This document shows positions 36,123 to 46,423 of a DNA stretch of 64,000 nucleotides, one piece after another. This DNA is from Mitsuokella sp. oral taxon 131 str. W9106. GTDB lineage: Bacteria; Bacillota; Negativicutes; Selenomonadales; Selenomonadaceae. The notes under the pieces are model-generated. The model was not told where the DNA came from, searched no databases, and saw only the letters and a program-made list of their open reading frames with translations. Numbering within the stretch: position 1 is the stretch's first letter; each line of letters starts with the position of its first letter. The position numbers were made by a program, and so were the translations under genes. The stretch covers positions 170,544-234,543 of the forward strand of contig NZ_KI273057.1 in assembly GCF_000469545.1 (NCBI RefSeq). Direction: 5' to 3'.

Positions 36123-38003
36123 TCAAAAACCAGTCCGCTTAAACATCTTTGCCAATTCATCTGTACTGAACTTCAATATTGTCGGTCTGCCATGTGGACA
36201 GGTGTACGGGAAAGTCGTATGGGAAAGTTCTTCTAAAATAATCTGCATTTGACGCATGCTCAATTCCTCTCCTGCTTTGATGGCTGCACGACAGGCCGTC
36301 GTCGCAAGACAGGCTTGCCGTATCTCTTTTGCACTCGTCTCGTGCATATCGTGAAGCGACGCAAGGATTTCACGAATGATATCCTCTGCTTCATCGCTTG
36401 GAATGTCGGCCGGAACTTCCATTAGACGATACTCTTCATTTCCGCTTGCCTCCATTTGAAAGCCAAGACGTTCGAATATATCCTTATTGGCAGCAATTAG
36501 CTGCGCGTCCCGTGAATCAAAGTGAAGGACGAGGTGGACGAGAAGTTGCTGCGATGGAATCCTGTCTGCCATTGCTGAGAGCTTATCAAAAAGAATTCGT
36601 TCATGCGCTGCATGTTGATCGATAATGTAGAGCCCTTTTGCATCCTGTGCAATAATATAGGTAAGGTCAACTTGTCCGATGGGAACAATATTTCCTTCCG
36701 ATGCAAGGAGGATTGTTGATTCGCACGATTCTTCCATCGGACCTGTTGCAACGGAATATATGGGCGGATTGGATTCACGTATGGTCTGTCCGTGTCGGAT
36801 CTCCTCCTGCGTCTCCATAAAGTGCATCGCAGGAACCGCATTTGCATGAACGGCTTCATAGATAGTTTGCGGCGGTCTTGCATGGTACAAACTCTCACGA
36901 TGCGCAACGCCCTGATCATTGTTTGGACTGCTTGCCGGCATAAATCGCATGGGTTCGGTTGTAACGTGACTCATCGGTTTTTCCACAGCAGATGCGATAG
37001 CATGAAGATCGGGCCGAATGGAGCGAATGGCATCAAGAACGGCTTTGTAAACTGCCTTGAAAATACGGCTTTCATCTTCAAACTTTAGTTCATTTTTTTG
37101 CGGATGAACATTGACGTCAATCGTATGCTGCGGGACCTTTACCAGCAGTACAGCAAGGGGGAATCCACTCTTCGGGATTAAGGAACGATACGCATTATCA
37201 ATAGCTTTGGATATTGCCCGATTCTGTATGATACGACCATTGACAATCAGAGTCTGCCATGCACGGCTGCTTTTTAGCATGGATGGCTTCGTAATAAAGC
37301 CGGAAATAGAAATGGATTCTCCCTCCAAATACAATGGAAGAACAGACTCTGCAGTCTGTTTTCCATAGATGGCGCGAATCGTATCCAGCAAGCTTCCATT
37401 TCCCGGTGTTACGATAGCAGTCTTATTGTTGTTGATAAAACGAAATTCGATATTGGGACGCGCGAGTGCCAGCTTCACGATAAAATCGTTGATTTTCGAT
37501 CCTTCTGTATGCGTTGTCTTTAGGAATTTCTTACGAGCAGGCGTATTAAAGAATAGATCTTCCACCGTAATCGTCGTTCCCAGTGCACACCCCGCTTCGG
37601 TAATTTCCGGTTTATTTCCTCCACGAATGTCGATGCGCGTTCCTAGATCTGCCTTCGGCTCACGTGTCAGAAGTGAGAACCGTGACACCGAAGCGATTGT
37701 CGGCAATGCTTCGCCGCGAAATCCGAGCGTGCCGATCATGCTTAAATCATGGGCATCACGAATTTTGCTCGTCGCGTGCCGTAAAATAGCGAGCTGAGCA
37801 TCTTCTGCACTCATCCCCTTTCCATTGTCTGTAACGCGCATAAAGCTCGTTCCACCGGCCATAATTTCGATTTCAATGCGTGATGCACCTGCATCCATCG
37901 CATTTTCGATAAGCTCTTTAATCGCAGAAGCGGGTCGTTCAACGACTTCACCTGCTGCAATTTTATTGATGGTATTATTGTCCAGGACGTGTATTTTACT
38001 CAT
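36123..38003 (-). CDS. mutL: DNA mismatch repair protein MutL
   Basis: MutL of 626 residues. The N-terminal GHKL ATPase is clear (AAGEVVERPASAIKELIENA, TDNGKGM, GFRGEALPTIASV). After a variable linker the C-terminal dimer domain carries the endonuclease motifs of strains without MutH: DQHAAHERILFD, ACLATTACRAAIKAGE and CPHGRPT. The last acidic position of the DQHA(X)2E(X)4E motif is D, not E, here. The ATG overlaps the mutS stop by four bases (ATGA). Confidence 0.96.
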   Translation of the reverse strand: MSKIHVLDNNTINKIAAGEVVERPASAIKELIENAMDAGASRIEIEIMAGGTSFMRVTDNGKGMSAEDAQLAILRHATSKIRDAHDLSMIGTLGFRGEALPTIASVSRFSLLTREPKADLGTRIDIRGGNKPEITEAGCALGTTITVEDLFFNTPARKKFLKTTHTEGSKINDFIVKLALARPNIEFRFINNNKTAIVTPGNGSLLDTIRAIYGKQTAESVLPLYLEGESISISGFITKPSMLKSSRAWQTLIVNGRIIQNRAISKAIDNAYRSLIPKSGFPLAVLLVKVPQHTIDVNVHPQKNELKFEDESRIFKAVYKAVLDAIRSIRPDLHAIASAVEKPMSHVTTEPMRFMPASSPNNDQGVAHRESLYHARPPQTIYEAVHANAVPAMHFMETQEEIRHGQTIRESNPPIYSVATGPMEESCESTILLASEGNIVPIGQVDLTYIIAQDAKGLYIIDQHAAHERILFDKLSAMADRIPSQQLLVHLVLHFDSRDAQLIAANKDIFERLGFQMEASGNEEYRLMEVPADIPSDEAEDIIREILASLHDMHETSAKEIRQACLATTACRAAIKAGEELSMRQMQIILEELSHTTFPYTCPHGRPTILKFSTDELAKMFKRTGF

Positions 38004-40591
38004 CCTTTTCCCGCCTCCTGTCGTGCCTGCTCTTGTAGACGGTATAGTTCGTTTAATGCCTCAATAGGCGTCATCGACATGACATCAAGCTCCGATAAGC
38101 GAGCATTTATCGTCGACTGAAAGAGCGATCCTATCGACATTGCATCAAATCGTCCCCTGTTATCCTTCGCGCTCACTTTTTCGTTATGTCCAGCAGGAAG
38201 GGAATCCGCTTCCAGTTGTGTTAAGATCTCCTGTGCACGTTTTGTGACAGAAGCCGGAAGCCCAGCGAGACGTGCGACGTGGATACCATAAGATTTATCC
38301 GCTGCTCCAGCCACGATGCGTCGAAGAAATGCGACTTTCGTCCCACGCTCTTTGACTGCAACACAAAAATTTTTTATTTTATCGTCTTCTAGATCGGTTA
38401 ATTCGTGATAATGCGTAGCGAAAAGCGTTTTTGCATGAATGTGCGTTTCTATGTATTCGATAACGGAACGTGCAATACTCATTCCATCAAAAGTGCTCGT
38501 TCCCCTGCCAATCTCATCTAAGATAACGAGACTATTCTTTGTCGCATGCCTTAGAATCTGCGCTACTTCATTCATCTCGACCATAAACGTGCTCTGCCCG
38601 CTGATGAGATCATCGCTTGCACCAATCCGCGTAAAGATACGATCAAGCGGTGAAATACTTGCTTCTCGTGCCGGGACGAAACTGCCTGCCTGCGCCATTA
38701 ATGCTAAAATGGCAGTCTGACGCATGTAAGTCGACTTGCCAGCCATATTGGGACCCGTAATCAGCATGATTTCACAATCACGATGATTGAGCATTGTATC
38801 ATTTGGAACAAATATATCCCGCGTCAGAATTCGCTCAACGAGCGGATGACGACCATCCTTAATCACAATTTCTCCGGTTGTCGTCATGCGCGGACGGACG
38901 TAGTGATAGGATGACGCAGCCTCTGAAAGGCTTGCAATCGTATCAATCGTTGCAACCGCACGCGCCGTTTCTTGTATTTGTGCAAGATGTTCCTTGATCG
39001 TATCACGTACTTCCACAAAAAGATTGTACTCAATGGAAACTATCTTTTCCTGTGCACCTAGGATCTTCGTTTCAAAGTCTTTTAATTCCTGCGTGATATA
39101 ACGTTCCGCATTCGCGAGCGTCTGTTTGCGAACATAGCGATCCGGCACGAGTTCTGTACTCGTATTCCGCACTTCAATATAATAGCCGAAAACTTTGTTA
39201 TAACCAATTTTTAGTGCCTTAATTCCCGTCTCTTCCCGTTCCCGCTCTTCGATCTCCTGCAACATGGACTTGCTGTCATGAGCAATACGTCGATATTCAT
39301 CAAGTTCTGCATGATAACCAGACTTTATGATTCCGCCGTCTCGAAGACTGATTCCTGGAGAATCAATGATCGAACGCTCAAGCAAATTTACCAATTCATC
39401 GAATGAACCAATGGATCGCGCCGAAGCCGCAAGCATATCAGATTGCACCTTGCTCAATGCCTGCCGTATCTGTGGCAGACATTGAAGAGATACCTTCAAC
39501 GCGATCAAATCACGTGCGTTTGCCGTACCAATTTCAATGCGTGTGAGGAGTCGTTCGAAATCATGCACCTTTTCAGTGCCTTCACGCACTGCATTACGTT
39601 TCGAAAAATCACGAAAAAGTTCTTCAACTGCATCAAGACGACGATTGATTTGCAGCATATCGAGCAGCGGATATTCTAACCACTTGCGCAAAAGACGAGT
39701 TCCCATCGGCGTTTTGGTGAAATCGAGCACATCTAAGAGGGTCCCCTTTTTTCCGCCGTCTCGCACGTTGCGTGTGATCTCAAGATTGCGCAATGTATTT
39801 GCGTCGATTACGAGATTCTTTGATGTATCCAAATACGTCAATCGATTTAAATGGGCTAAATCCGTTTTGACGGTGCTATGCAGATAATCCAGTAATGTCG
39901 CAACAGCTTCCTGCAGTTCTTTTCGCGTAGGACGCGAAGTCACATCAAAATGCTCAAGGATGCGATCCTCCACAGCAGAAGAAATATGGGATACTTCTGT
40001 GAGAGAGCATTTGGGCAAGTGAATGGAAAGATACTCGCGAAGTTCTCCTGCGAAAGATGGTGCCCCTACGATCAGCAACTCGGAAAGCATAAATCGATAA
40101 AGCTCATCGAAGAGAAGTTCGACACGATCCGATCCCTCGTACATCCCTGCAAAACATTCTCCTGTCGTGACATCGGCTCCTGCCAATGTAAGGACGTCGC
40201 CTTTTTCATAGATAAGCCCAATGTAATTATTCTGTGCCCCCTTTAGTGCGGATTCAGCCAAGATTGTTCCTGGGGTAATAATCTTGATGACTTCCCGTTT
40301 TGTCAGTCCCTTTGCTTTTGGATCACCAATCTGCTCGGCAATCGCAACTTTATATCCTTTTTTGACCAGTTTGTTGATATACGTTTCTGCTGCATGATAC
40401 GGCACTCCGCACATCGGTGCTTCATCTTGCGATTTGCTCCTGCTGGTAAGAGTCAGACCGAGTTCCTTTGCTGCAAGCCGTGCATCGTCAAAGAACATTT
40501 CATAAAAGTCGCCTAAACGAAAAAAGAGAATCGTTCCCGGATTCGATTCCTTTACAGCCATGTACTGTTGCATCATCGGCGTTAATTCCAT
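38000..40591 (-). CDS. mutS: DNA mismatch repair protein MutS
   Basis: MutS of 863 residues that detects mismatches. The N-terminal mismatch-binding domain has the Phe-X-Glu motif (FFRLGDFYEMFFDDA), followed by connector, lever and clamp domains and the ABC-type ATPase with LITGPNMAGKSTYMRQTA (Walker A), LVILDEIGRGTSTFDG (Walker B) and FATHYHEL. The C-terminal helical end is present. I start at the ATG at 40591, which has AGGAGG eight bases upstream; an upstream GTG overlaps this ribosome site. It lies 49 bases behind miaB. Confidence 0.97.
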   Translation of the reverse strand: MELTPMMQQYMAVKESNPGTILFFRLGDFYEMFFDDARLAAKELGLTLTSRSKSQDEAPMCGVPYHAAETYINKLVKKGYKVAIAEQIGDPKAKGLTKREVIKIITPGTILAESALKGAQNNYIGLIYEKGDVLTLAGADVTTGECFAGMYEGSDRVELLFDELYRFMLSELLIVGAPSFAGELREYLSIHLPKCSLTEVSHISSAVEDRILEHFDVTSRPTRKELQEAVATLLDYLHSTVKTDLAHLNRLTYLDTSKNLVIDANTLRNLEITRNVRDGGKKGTLLDVLDFTKTPMGTRLLRKWLEYPLLDMLQINRRLDAVEELFRDFSKRNAVREGTEKVHDFERLLTRIEIGTANARDLIALKVSLQCLPQIRQALSKVQSDMLAASARSIGSFDELVNLLERSIIDSPGISLRDGGIIKSGYHAELDEYRRIAHDSKSMLQEIEEREREETGIKALKIGYNKVFGYYIEVRNTSTELVPDRYVRKQTLANAERYITQELKDFETKILGAQEKIVSIEYNLFVEVRDTIKEHLAQIQETARAVATIDTIASLSEAASSYHYVRPRMTTTGEIVIKDGRHPLVERILTRDIFVPNDTMLNHRDCEIMLITGPNMAGKSTYMRQTAILALMAQAGSFVPAREASISPLDRIFTRIGASDDLISGQSTFMVEMNEVAQILRHATKNSLVILDEIGRGTSTFDGMSIARSVIEYIETHIHAKTLFATHYHELTDLEDDKIKNFCVAVKERGTKVAFLRRIVAGAADKSYGIHVARLAGLPASVTKRAQEILTQLEADSLPAGHNEKVSAKDNRGRFDAMSIGSLFQSTINARLSELDVMSMTPIEALNELYRLQEQARQEAGKG

Positions 40592-40640
40592 CTTCCGCAC
40601 CTCCTATCTCGCACATCCATGCCATAATCTATTGGTTTAA

Positions 40641-41972
40641 TTAACTAACGCGATTTCCCTTAAGCAACCAAGTTTGTGGCTGTGTCACCTTGACCGAGAT
40701 GAAGTCCCCTTCTTTTTCATCTTCATGCGTGAATAGGACGAGATGATTGGATCGCGTACGTCCACTCCAAATGGATGCATCATTTTTACTTGGTCCTTCT
40801 GCCATCACCTCATAAATCTTGCCTTGCATTTCTTGATGAAGCGACAGGCTGATCTCATTCTGTAAACGCATAAGCATCTGCAGCCGCTCTTTTTTTACAG
40901 CATCATCCACTTGTTCTTCCATTTCGGCAGCAGGCGTCCCCGAACGTTTCGAATACAAGAAAGTATACGCAGAAGAGAAGCGTATTTCGCGCAAAAACTC
41001 CAATGTCTGTTCGAAGTCTTCTTCTCGTTCGCCTGGAAAACCAACAATCAAATCCGTGGTAAGACTCACTTTCGGAATCTCTTTTCGTATGCGTCTGACC
41101 AAAGCGCGATAAGATTCAATCGTATAGACACGATTCATTGCTTTTAGGATCCGATTGCTCCCGTATTGCACAGGAAGATGGATATGTTCACATAAGTGCT
41201 CCCCATCGCGAATGGCTTCGATGACACGATCCGAAAGATCTTTTGGGTGGGACGTCATAAAACGCACACGACGAATTCCTTTCACTGAATCGACCATACG
41301 AAGCAAGTCGGCAAAGTCCGTGCTTCCGGCATCTTTTCCATAGGAATTAACGTTCTGACCTAGAAGCGTGACTTCTTTATAGCCATTCGCTACTGCCTCT
41401 TCAACTTCACGTACAATTTCAGAAGCTGCACGGCTGTGCTCTCTGCCTCGTACATACGGCACAATACAATACGTGCAAAAATTATTGCAGCCGTACATAA
41501 TCGGGACCCATGCTGAAAATCTGCCCGTACGCATAATCGGAGCATTGCTTTCGATTTCCCGATCTGTCATGGTTGTATCGACGACATGCCCGTGTTCTGT
41601 TTCCATTTCTTGTACGACACGCGTCAATTCTTTTACTTTGTTTGTACCAAGAACGAAATCAATATGTGGAGCGCGGCGAATCAGTGCATCGCCTTCTTTT
41701 TGTGCCATACACCCCGTAATGCCGAAGATCAATGCAGGATTCTGTTGTTTTAGATGTTTGATTTCACCTATTTTCCCGTAGACGCGATCCTCTGCCGACT
41801 CTCTCACGCAACACGTATGAATTAAGATGAGGTCGGCAGATTCCAAGGAGTGCGTTTCCGCATAGCCAATCGTCTCAAGCTGTCCCTTCATGCGTTCTGC
41901 ATCGCTGATATTCATCTGACATCCATAGACGAGCAACTTGAAATATTTTTTGGGGGCATTACTCAAACTCAT
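40641..41972 (-). CDS. miaB: tRNA-2-methylthio-N6-dimethylallyladenosine synthase MiaB
   Basis: Radical-SAM methylthiotransferase of 443 residues that adds methylthio to i6A37 of tRNAs reading U-starting codons. The N-terminal UPF0004 domain holds cysteines C18, C54 and C88 for the auxiliary cluster; the radical SAM motif CNNFCTYC gives C162, C166 and C169; and a TRAM domain closes the protein. I start at the ATG at 41972 (SLSNAPKKYFKLLVYGCQMN). The ribosome site is distant (AAAGGA, about 12 bases), which fits coupling to the small ORF that ends eight bases upstream. The order miaB-mutS-mutL is usual. Confidence 0.95.
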   Translation of the reverse strand: MSLSNAPKKYFKLLVYGCQMNISDAERMKGQLETIGYAETHSLESADLILIHTCCVRESAEDRVYGKIGEIKHLKQQNPALIFGITGCMAQKEGDALIRRAPHIDFVLGTNKVKELTRVVQEMETEHGHVVDTTMTDREIESNAPIMRTGRFSAWVPIMYGCNNFCTYCIVPYVRGREHSRAASEIVREVEEAVANGYKEVTLLGQNVNSYGKDAGSTDFADLLRMVDSVKGIRRVRFMTSHPKDLSDRVIEAIRDGEHLCEHIHLPVQYGSNRILKAMNRVYTIESYRALVRRIRKEIPKVSLTTDLIVGFPGEREEDFEQTLEFLREIRFSSAYTFLYSKRSGTPAAEMEEQVDDAVKKERLQMLMRLQNEISLSLHQEMQGKIYEVMAEGPSKNDASIWSGRTRSNHLVLFTHEDEKEGDFISVKVTQPQTWLLKGNRVS

Positions 41973-41980
41973 ATCCGTTT

Positions 41981-42085
41981 TCAATCCTTTTGTAGTACCG
42001 TATTGATTTTTACGCCGAGAAATGCAGAAAATATGCACAGTGCCAACTTTTTCATATCACACACAGAAAGAAATGATGAAACCAT
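41981..42085 (-). CDS. candidate small protein (34 residues) between relA and miaB
   Basis: A 34-codon ORF, not recognised, running from an ATG at 42085 to TGA at 41981. The product begins MVSSFLSVCDMKK, then has a hydrophobic stretch LALCIFSAFLGV and ends INTVLQKD. A very strong ribosome site, GGAGGAGAGG, precedes the ATG by five to ten bases, stronger than that of miaB itself. Its stop lies eight bases before the miaB start. It could be a one-segment membrane protein, or a leader that couples ribosomes to miaB. It does not continue the miaB frame (offset by two). There is no homology evidence. Confidence 0.5.
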   Translation of the reverse strand: MVSSFLSVCDMKKLALCIFSAFLGVKINTVLQKD

Positions 42086-42138
42086 AGGCACCTCTCCTCC
42101 ATCAACAGAAAGCAATATTCTTTTCCTAAGAGAGTATA

Positions 42139-44352
42139 TCATAACGGGCTTCCCATTGCACGTGCGACACTGTAGACATCTTTCTTTCTACGCATTTTCG
42201 TCATAAACTGCGTGACCTGTGTGGCACTTTTTACATTGAGTCCCAAGATGATAGTGGAGGTCTTGTTGCTTCGATTTGGCGTTGCGCTGAGGTTACGAAT
42301 ATTTATCTTCATTTCCGATGGAACGGCAAGAATTTCAGCGAGAACACCGCTCTTGTCATTACATACGATTTCGATTTCTACCGTATATTCCTTGTCAAGG
42401 CCGATGTCCCAAGCAACTTCGATCATACGCGAAAAATCCGTATCATTGAGCACATTGGGGCAATCGGCGCGATGAACGGAAACCCCTCGCCCACGCGTAA
42501 TGTAACCGACAATCGGATCACCTGGAATCGGATTACAGCAACGCGCAAGGCGCACCATGAGACCGCTTTCCCCTTCAACGAGAACACCATGGCTTGCTTT
42601 TTTGACCCGTCCGCTCTGTGGTGTTTTTAGCTCGGAAAGAAGTTTCGAAACGTCAGGAGGAGTTGCATCCTGCACTTCTTTTTTGTACAATTCGATAAGC
42701 TTTGTCAGAATACCAGGAAGCGCAATGCCCCCATATCCAAGCGACGCGAGAAGGTCATTCTCCGTTTGGATATTGAGCTTTTCCGCTACTTTTTGAAGCC
42801 GATTGCTTTTCAGAAGTTCTTTTGGTGCATAACCAAGCCGTTTTGCCTCGTCTTTGACCATCTCAAAACCGCGTTCTATATTTTCTTCTCTCTTTTCTTT
42901 CTTGAACCACGAGCGGATTTTATTACGCGTTTCAGAAGAGGCAACGATATTCAACCAATCCCGACTCGGACCGTTATTTGCCTTATTCGTAATGACGGAT
43001 ACAATATCGCCATTTTTTAGTTTATGTTCGAGCGGAACCAGCTTGCCGTTTACCTTCGCTCCCACGCAATGATGTCCGATTTCTGTATGAATCCGATAAG
43101 CAAAATCAATTGGGATGGAGCCTTTTGGCAAATCGATGACATCGCCTTTTGGGGTAAATACAAACACTTCATCTGAGAAGATGTCGACTTTCAATGCTTC
43201 AAAGTATTCCTTGGAATCGCTGAATTCACTTTGCAAACTGACCATCTGACGTAGCCAATTCATTTTTTGATCCACTTGGCTGTCGGCCCCAATACTCTTA
43301 CCGGATTCTTTGTATTTCCAATGTGCTGCAACACCGTACTCGGAAACTTGATGCATGGAAAAGGTGCGGATCTGAATTTCAAGCGGATAGCCATGTGTCA
43401 TGACGGTCGTGTGAAGGGACTGATATCCGTTGGATTTTGGCATGGCAATATAATCTTTGAATCGTCCGGGGATCGGTTTCCACATGGCGTGGATGACGCC
43501 AAGTACTCCGTAGCAGTCTTTGACTGTATGAACGAGTACCCGTACAGCAGAGAGATCGTAAATTTCACTGATGTCTTTGTTGTCGCGTTTCATTTTTTTA
43601 TAAATGCTGTAAAAATGTTTTGCGCGTCCATTGATTTCCGCATGAATATCCGCTTCAGCCAATTTGGCGCGGATCTGCTCGATTGATGCATCAATAAAGC
43701 TTTGTCTCTCCTTGCGCTTCTGCTTGACGTTCTCCACGAGATCATAATAAATCTCCGGTTCGAGATAACGGAGGCAAAGATCCTCCAGTTCCCACTTGAT
43801 GCTCGAAATGCCGAGCCGATTGGCAAGCGGAGCATAGACCTCGATCGTTTCTTTGGCGATTCGCTTTTGCTTATCCTCACGCATGCACTTGAGTGTACGC
43901 ATATTGTGCAGGCGATCCGCTAGCTTGATCATGATGACACGGATATCCTTGCCCATGGCAAGAAACATTTTGCGATAGCTTTCGAGCTGCGCTTCTTCCT
44001 TTGACTTATATTGCAGCTTTCCGAGCTTCGTAACGCCGTCGATGAGCAAGGCGACTTCTTCGCCGAAGAGCTCTCGCATCTGTTCAATCGTATAGATCGT
44101 GTCCTCGACGACGTCATGTAGAAGCGCTGCGCTTATCGTTGCATCGTCCATGTGAAGTTCGGTCAGGATTTGTGCTACATGGAGCGGGTGCATGATATAC
44201 GCTTCGCCAGATACGCGAGTCTGTCCTCTGTGTGCCTCGTCGGCGAGCGTGTAAGCACGCTGGATCAGTTCGATGTTTGCCTTCGGTGCATAAGCTTGTA
44301 CTTCCGCTTCGAGGCTTTCTATCGTAACCGGCAGCTTATCTTTGTCATTCAT
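42139..44352 (-). CDS. relA: bifunctional (p)ppGpp synthetase/hydrolase RelA/SpoT
   Basis: Long RSH protein of 737 residues that makes and destroys (p)ppGpp in the stringent response. The hydrolase HD domain is intact (H79/D80 in ALLHDVVEDT, RTLKCMREDKQKRIAKET), and so is the synthetase domain (YDLSAVRVLVHTVKDCYGVL, KPIPGRFKDYIAMPKSNGYQ). They are followed by TGS (EVFVFTPKGDVIDLPKGS), a conserved cysteine region (ARCCNPIPGDPIVGYITRGR) and a C-terminal ACT domain. GGAG lies eight bases before the ATG. It begins three bases after recJ ends. Confidence 0.96.
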   Translation of the reverse strand: MNDKDKLPVTIESLEAEVQAYAPKANIELIQRAYTLADEAHRGQTRVSGEAYIMHPLHVAQILTELHMDDATISAALLHDVVEDTIYTIEQMRELFGEEVALLIDGVTKLGKLQYKSKEEAQLESYRKMFLAMGKDIRVIMIKLADRLHNMRTLKCMREDKQKRIAKETIEVYAPLANRLGISSIKWELEDLCLRYLEPEIYYDLVENVKQKRKERQSFIDASIEQIRAKLAEADIHAEINGRAKHFYSIYKKMKRDNKDISEIYDLSAVRVLVHTVKDCYGVLGVIHAMWKPIPGRFKDYIAMPKSNGYQSLHTTVMTHGYPLEIQIRTFSMHQVSEYGVAAHWKYKESGKSIGADSQVDQKMNWLRQMVSLQSEFSDSKEYFEALKVDIFSDEVFVFTPKGDVIDLPKGSIPIDFAYRIHTEIGHHCVGAKVNGKLVPLEHKLKNGDIVSVITNKANNGPSRDWLNIVASSETRNKIRSWFKKEKREENIERGFEMVKDEAKRLGYAPKELLKSNRLQKVAEKLNIQTENDLLASLGYGGIALPGILTKLIELYKKEVQDATPPDVSKLLSELKTPQSGRVKKASHGVLVEGESGLMVRLARCCNPIPGDPIVGYITRGRGVSVHRADCPNVLNDTDFSRMIEVAWDIGLDKEYTVEIEIVCNDKSGVLAEILAVPSEMKINIRNLSATPNRSNKTSTIILGLNVKSATQVTQFMTKMRRKKDVYSVARAMGSPL

Positions 44353-44355
44353 ACG

Positions 44356-46344
44356 TCAATCTCCAATCGTTCCATTTTCCCATTCTCGTCGATAAGTCGA
44401 GGATTTCATGAGGTCTATTTTACCTAAAACGGAAGGCATTTCGTACCCCTGTTCTCCGCGTTTGCATGCCAAGATTCCAAGTTCTTGAAACACCGTCAAC
44501 GAGCATTCCATCGTATAGTAGGAAATGGGTTCGAATGTTTTTCGATATTCCAGTGTGAGACGGATATCATCGTATGGAACTCGCTCATACATCCTATAAA
44601 GTGTACGCAAAAAGCGATAAACATTCCGTAGCATTTCTCGTGAAGGAAATTGACGGTCTTCTCGTGCGACCTGCATGGAATCAATCATACACTGTACGGT
44701 TCGCTTTCCATTCCACTCGTTGATAGCAGGCGCATATACGAGTTCCATCCGCTCCGTCTCCAAAACTGGAGCAAGTTTTCCTTCATTCCAAAAGAGCCCA
44801 GTGACCCATTTTCCTTCTTCTCCGAACTGGAACCGAAGATGCGCGCCTTCTTTTCCGATTGCGACAGGTGCATGTATTTGTGCTTGCCGACACCCGAAAA
44901 GTGGTTTCGGATTCCCCATTCCATACGGCTCCATGCGTGCAAGTTCTTCGATAAAATGGATGGTGATTTCCTCTGGTGGAAGCTCTGCCTCAACCGCTAC
45001 CTTGGGAATGTAATCCTCTAGGGATAAGTGTTGCCTAGCGTAGTCCTGAAATGCACCGTGAAAAGCAGAAAGATTGGTTTCCTTGACGGACAATCCTGCT
45101 GCCATCTCATGTCCGCCAAATTGAATTAAATTCGCGCGGCAAGCATTTAATGCCTTATACATGTGAAGTCCCTTTATGCTTCGGCAAGAGCCTTTGCATA
45201 TACCATCGGACTGGATCGATAGCACGATCGTCGGCTTGTAGTATCGATCGACAAGGCGCGAAGCGACAATGCCAATCACACCCGGATTCCAATCTTTTCC
45301 AGCTACAACAATCGCAGGCATATCTTGTGGATTTTTCCCAACGAGACGCTCTTCTGCATCTTCTAAAATCGCATGTTCCATGGTTTGCCGCTCCGTATTT
45401 AGCAAATCCAATTCGAGTGCCAACGACCGTGCCTCACATTTTTCTGTTGCGAGAAGAAGTGAGACTCCCTTTCGTGCTGTCCCGATACGTCCTGCGGCAT
45501 TGAGACGCGGGGCAAGAATGAACCCCACGTGTCCAGCATTGATAGGTTTTCCTTTTAGCCCTGCTATCTCGATGAGCGCGTCGAGCCCAATAAAGGCGGT
45601 ATCTGTCATGCGCATCAATCCTTCTTTGACAATGCGTCTGTTTTCTCCGCGTAATGGAACAAGATCTGCTACTGTGCCAAGCGCAACAAGTTCCAAATCT
45701 TCTTCAAAAGATTTTCTTTCCATGCGGTGCCAAAGTGCTTGGCATAACTTAAATGCAACGCCAACCCCACATAAATCCTTTTCTGGATAAGGACAGTCTT
45801 TTCGATGCGGGTTGAGCACTGCAACCGCAGGTGGAAGCTCATTGCCGGGCAAATGATGATCGGTGATGATGATATCGAGCTTTTCTTTCATGGCCTCGAC
45901 ATCTTTTACCGATGCTATGCCACAGTCCACGGAGATGAGCAAATCGCTATTTGGGGCAAGCATTTCAAGCGCATTTCGATTGAGTCCATATCCTTCTGTC
46001 ATACGATTGGGAATATAAAAGTCTGCATTGGCACCAAGCTTACGAAGATTATGTAACAGCACGGCAGTAGCACTGATTCCATCTACATCATAATCTCCAT
46101 AAACAACGATGCGTTCCCTGCGATCAATAGCTTCTATGATGCGAGAAACTGCCAAATCCATATCACGCATGAGAAATGGATCTCCAAAAGATACTCTCTC
46201 AGGATAAAGAAAATCCATCGCGTCCTTTTTTGTTCGAATGCCGCGATGCCATAAAACGCTAGCCACGATGGGGGAAGTTGAGATGCGTGCTGCAAAGGAA
46301 TCAAGATTCGGAACAGGTTCATATACATTCCATTCTTTTATCAT
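44356..46344 (-). CDS. recJ: single-stranded-DNA-specific exonuclease RecJ
   Basis: RecJ of 662 residues, a 5'-3' exonuclease for recombination and base excision repair. DHH motifs are VVYGDYDVDGISAT (residues 83-89 at its core), SVDCGIAS and ITDHHLPG, and DHHA1 has IQFGGHEMAAGLSV. A C-terminal OB-like region and an extra domain of about 100 residues follow, as in Firmicutes RecJ. I start at the ATG at 46344, which has AGGAGT upstream. The secF terminator lies 80 bases upstream, so recJ starts the recJ-relA-(small ORF)-miaB-mutSL run, but I cannot point to its promoter. Confidence 0.95.
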   Translation of the reverse strand: MIKEWNVYEPVPNLDSFAARISTSPIVASVLWHRGIRTKKDAMDFLYPERVSFGDPFLMRDMDLAVSRIIEAIDRRERIVVYGDYDVDGISATAVLLHNLRKLGANADFYIPNRMTEGYGLNRNALEMLAPNSDLLISVDCGIASVKDVEAMKEKLDIIITDHHLPGNELPPAVAVLNPHRKDCPYPEKDLCGVGVAFKLCQALWHRMERKSFEEDLELVALGTVADLVPLRGENRRIVKEGLMRMTDTAFIGLDALIEIAGLKGKPINAGHVGFILAPRLNAAGRIGTARKGVSLLLATEKCEARSLALELDLLNTERQTMEHAILEDAEERLVGKNPQDMPAIVVAGKDWNPGVIGIVASRLVDRYYKPTIVLSIQSDGICKGSCRSIKGLHMYKALNACRANLIQFGGHEMAAGLSVKETNLSAFHGAFQDYARQHLSLEDYIPKVAVEAELPPEEITIHFIEELARMEPYGMGNPKPLFGCRQAQIHAPVAIGKEGAHLRFQFGEEGKWVTGLFWNEGKLAPVLETERMELVYAPAINEWNGKRTVQCMIDSMQVAREDRQFPSREMLRNVYRFLRTLYRMYERVPYDDIRLTLEYRKTFEPISYYTMECSLTVFQELGILACKRGEQGYEMPSVLGKIDLMKSSTYRREWENGTIGD

Positions 46345-46423
46345 ACTCCGACTCCTATTCGTTTCCTTCCAACATGAATGCATTTCCTAATGAGAACGAT
46401 TAAAAACGCTTCCTTGCGGTTTC

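Noticed and set aside
42766..43020. Open frames antisense to relA
   Set aside because: They are shadows of the strongly conserved relA coding region, without start signals.
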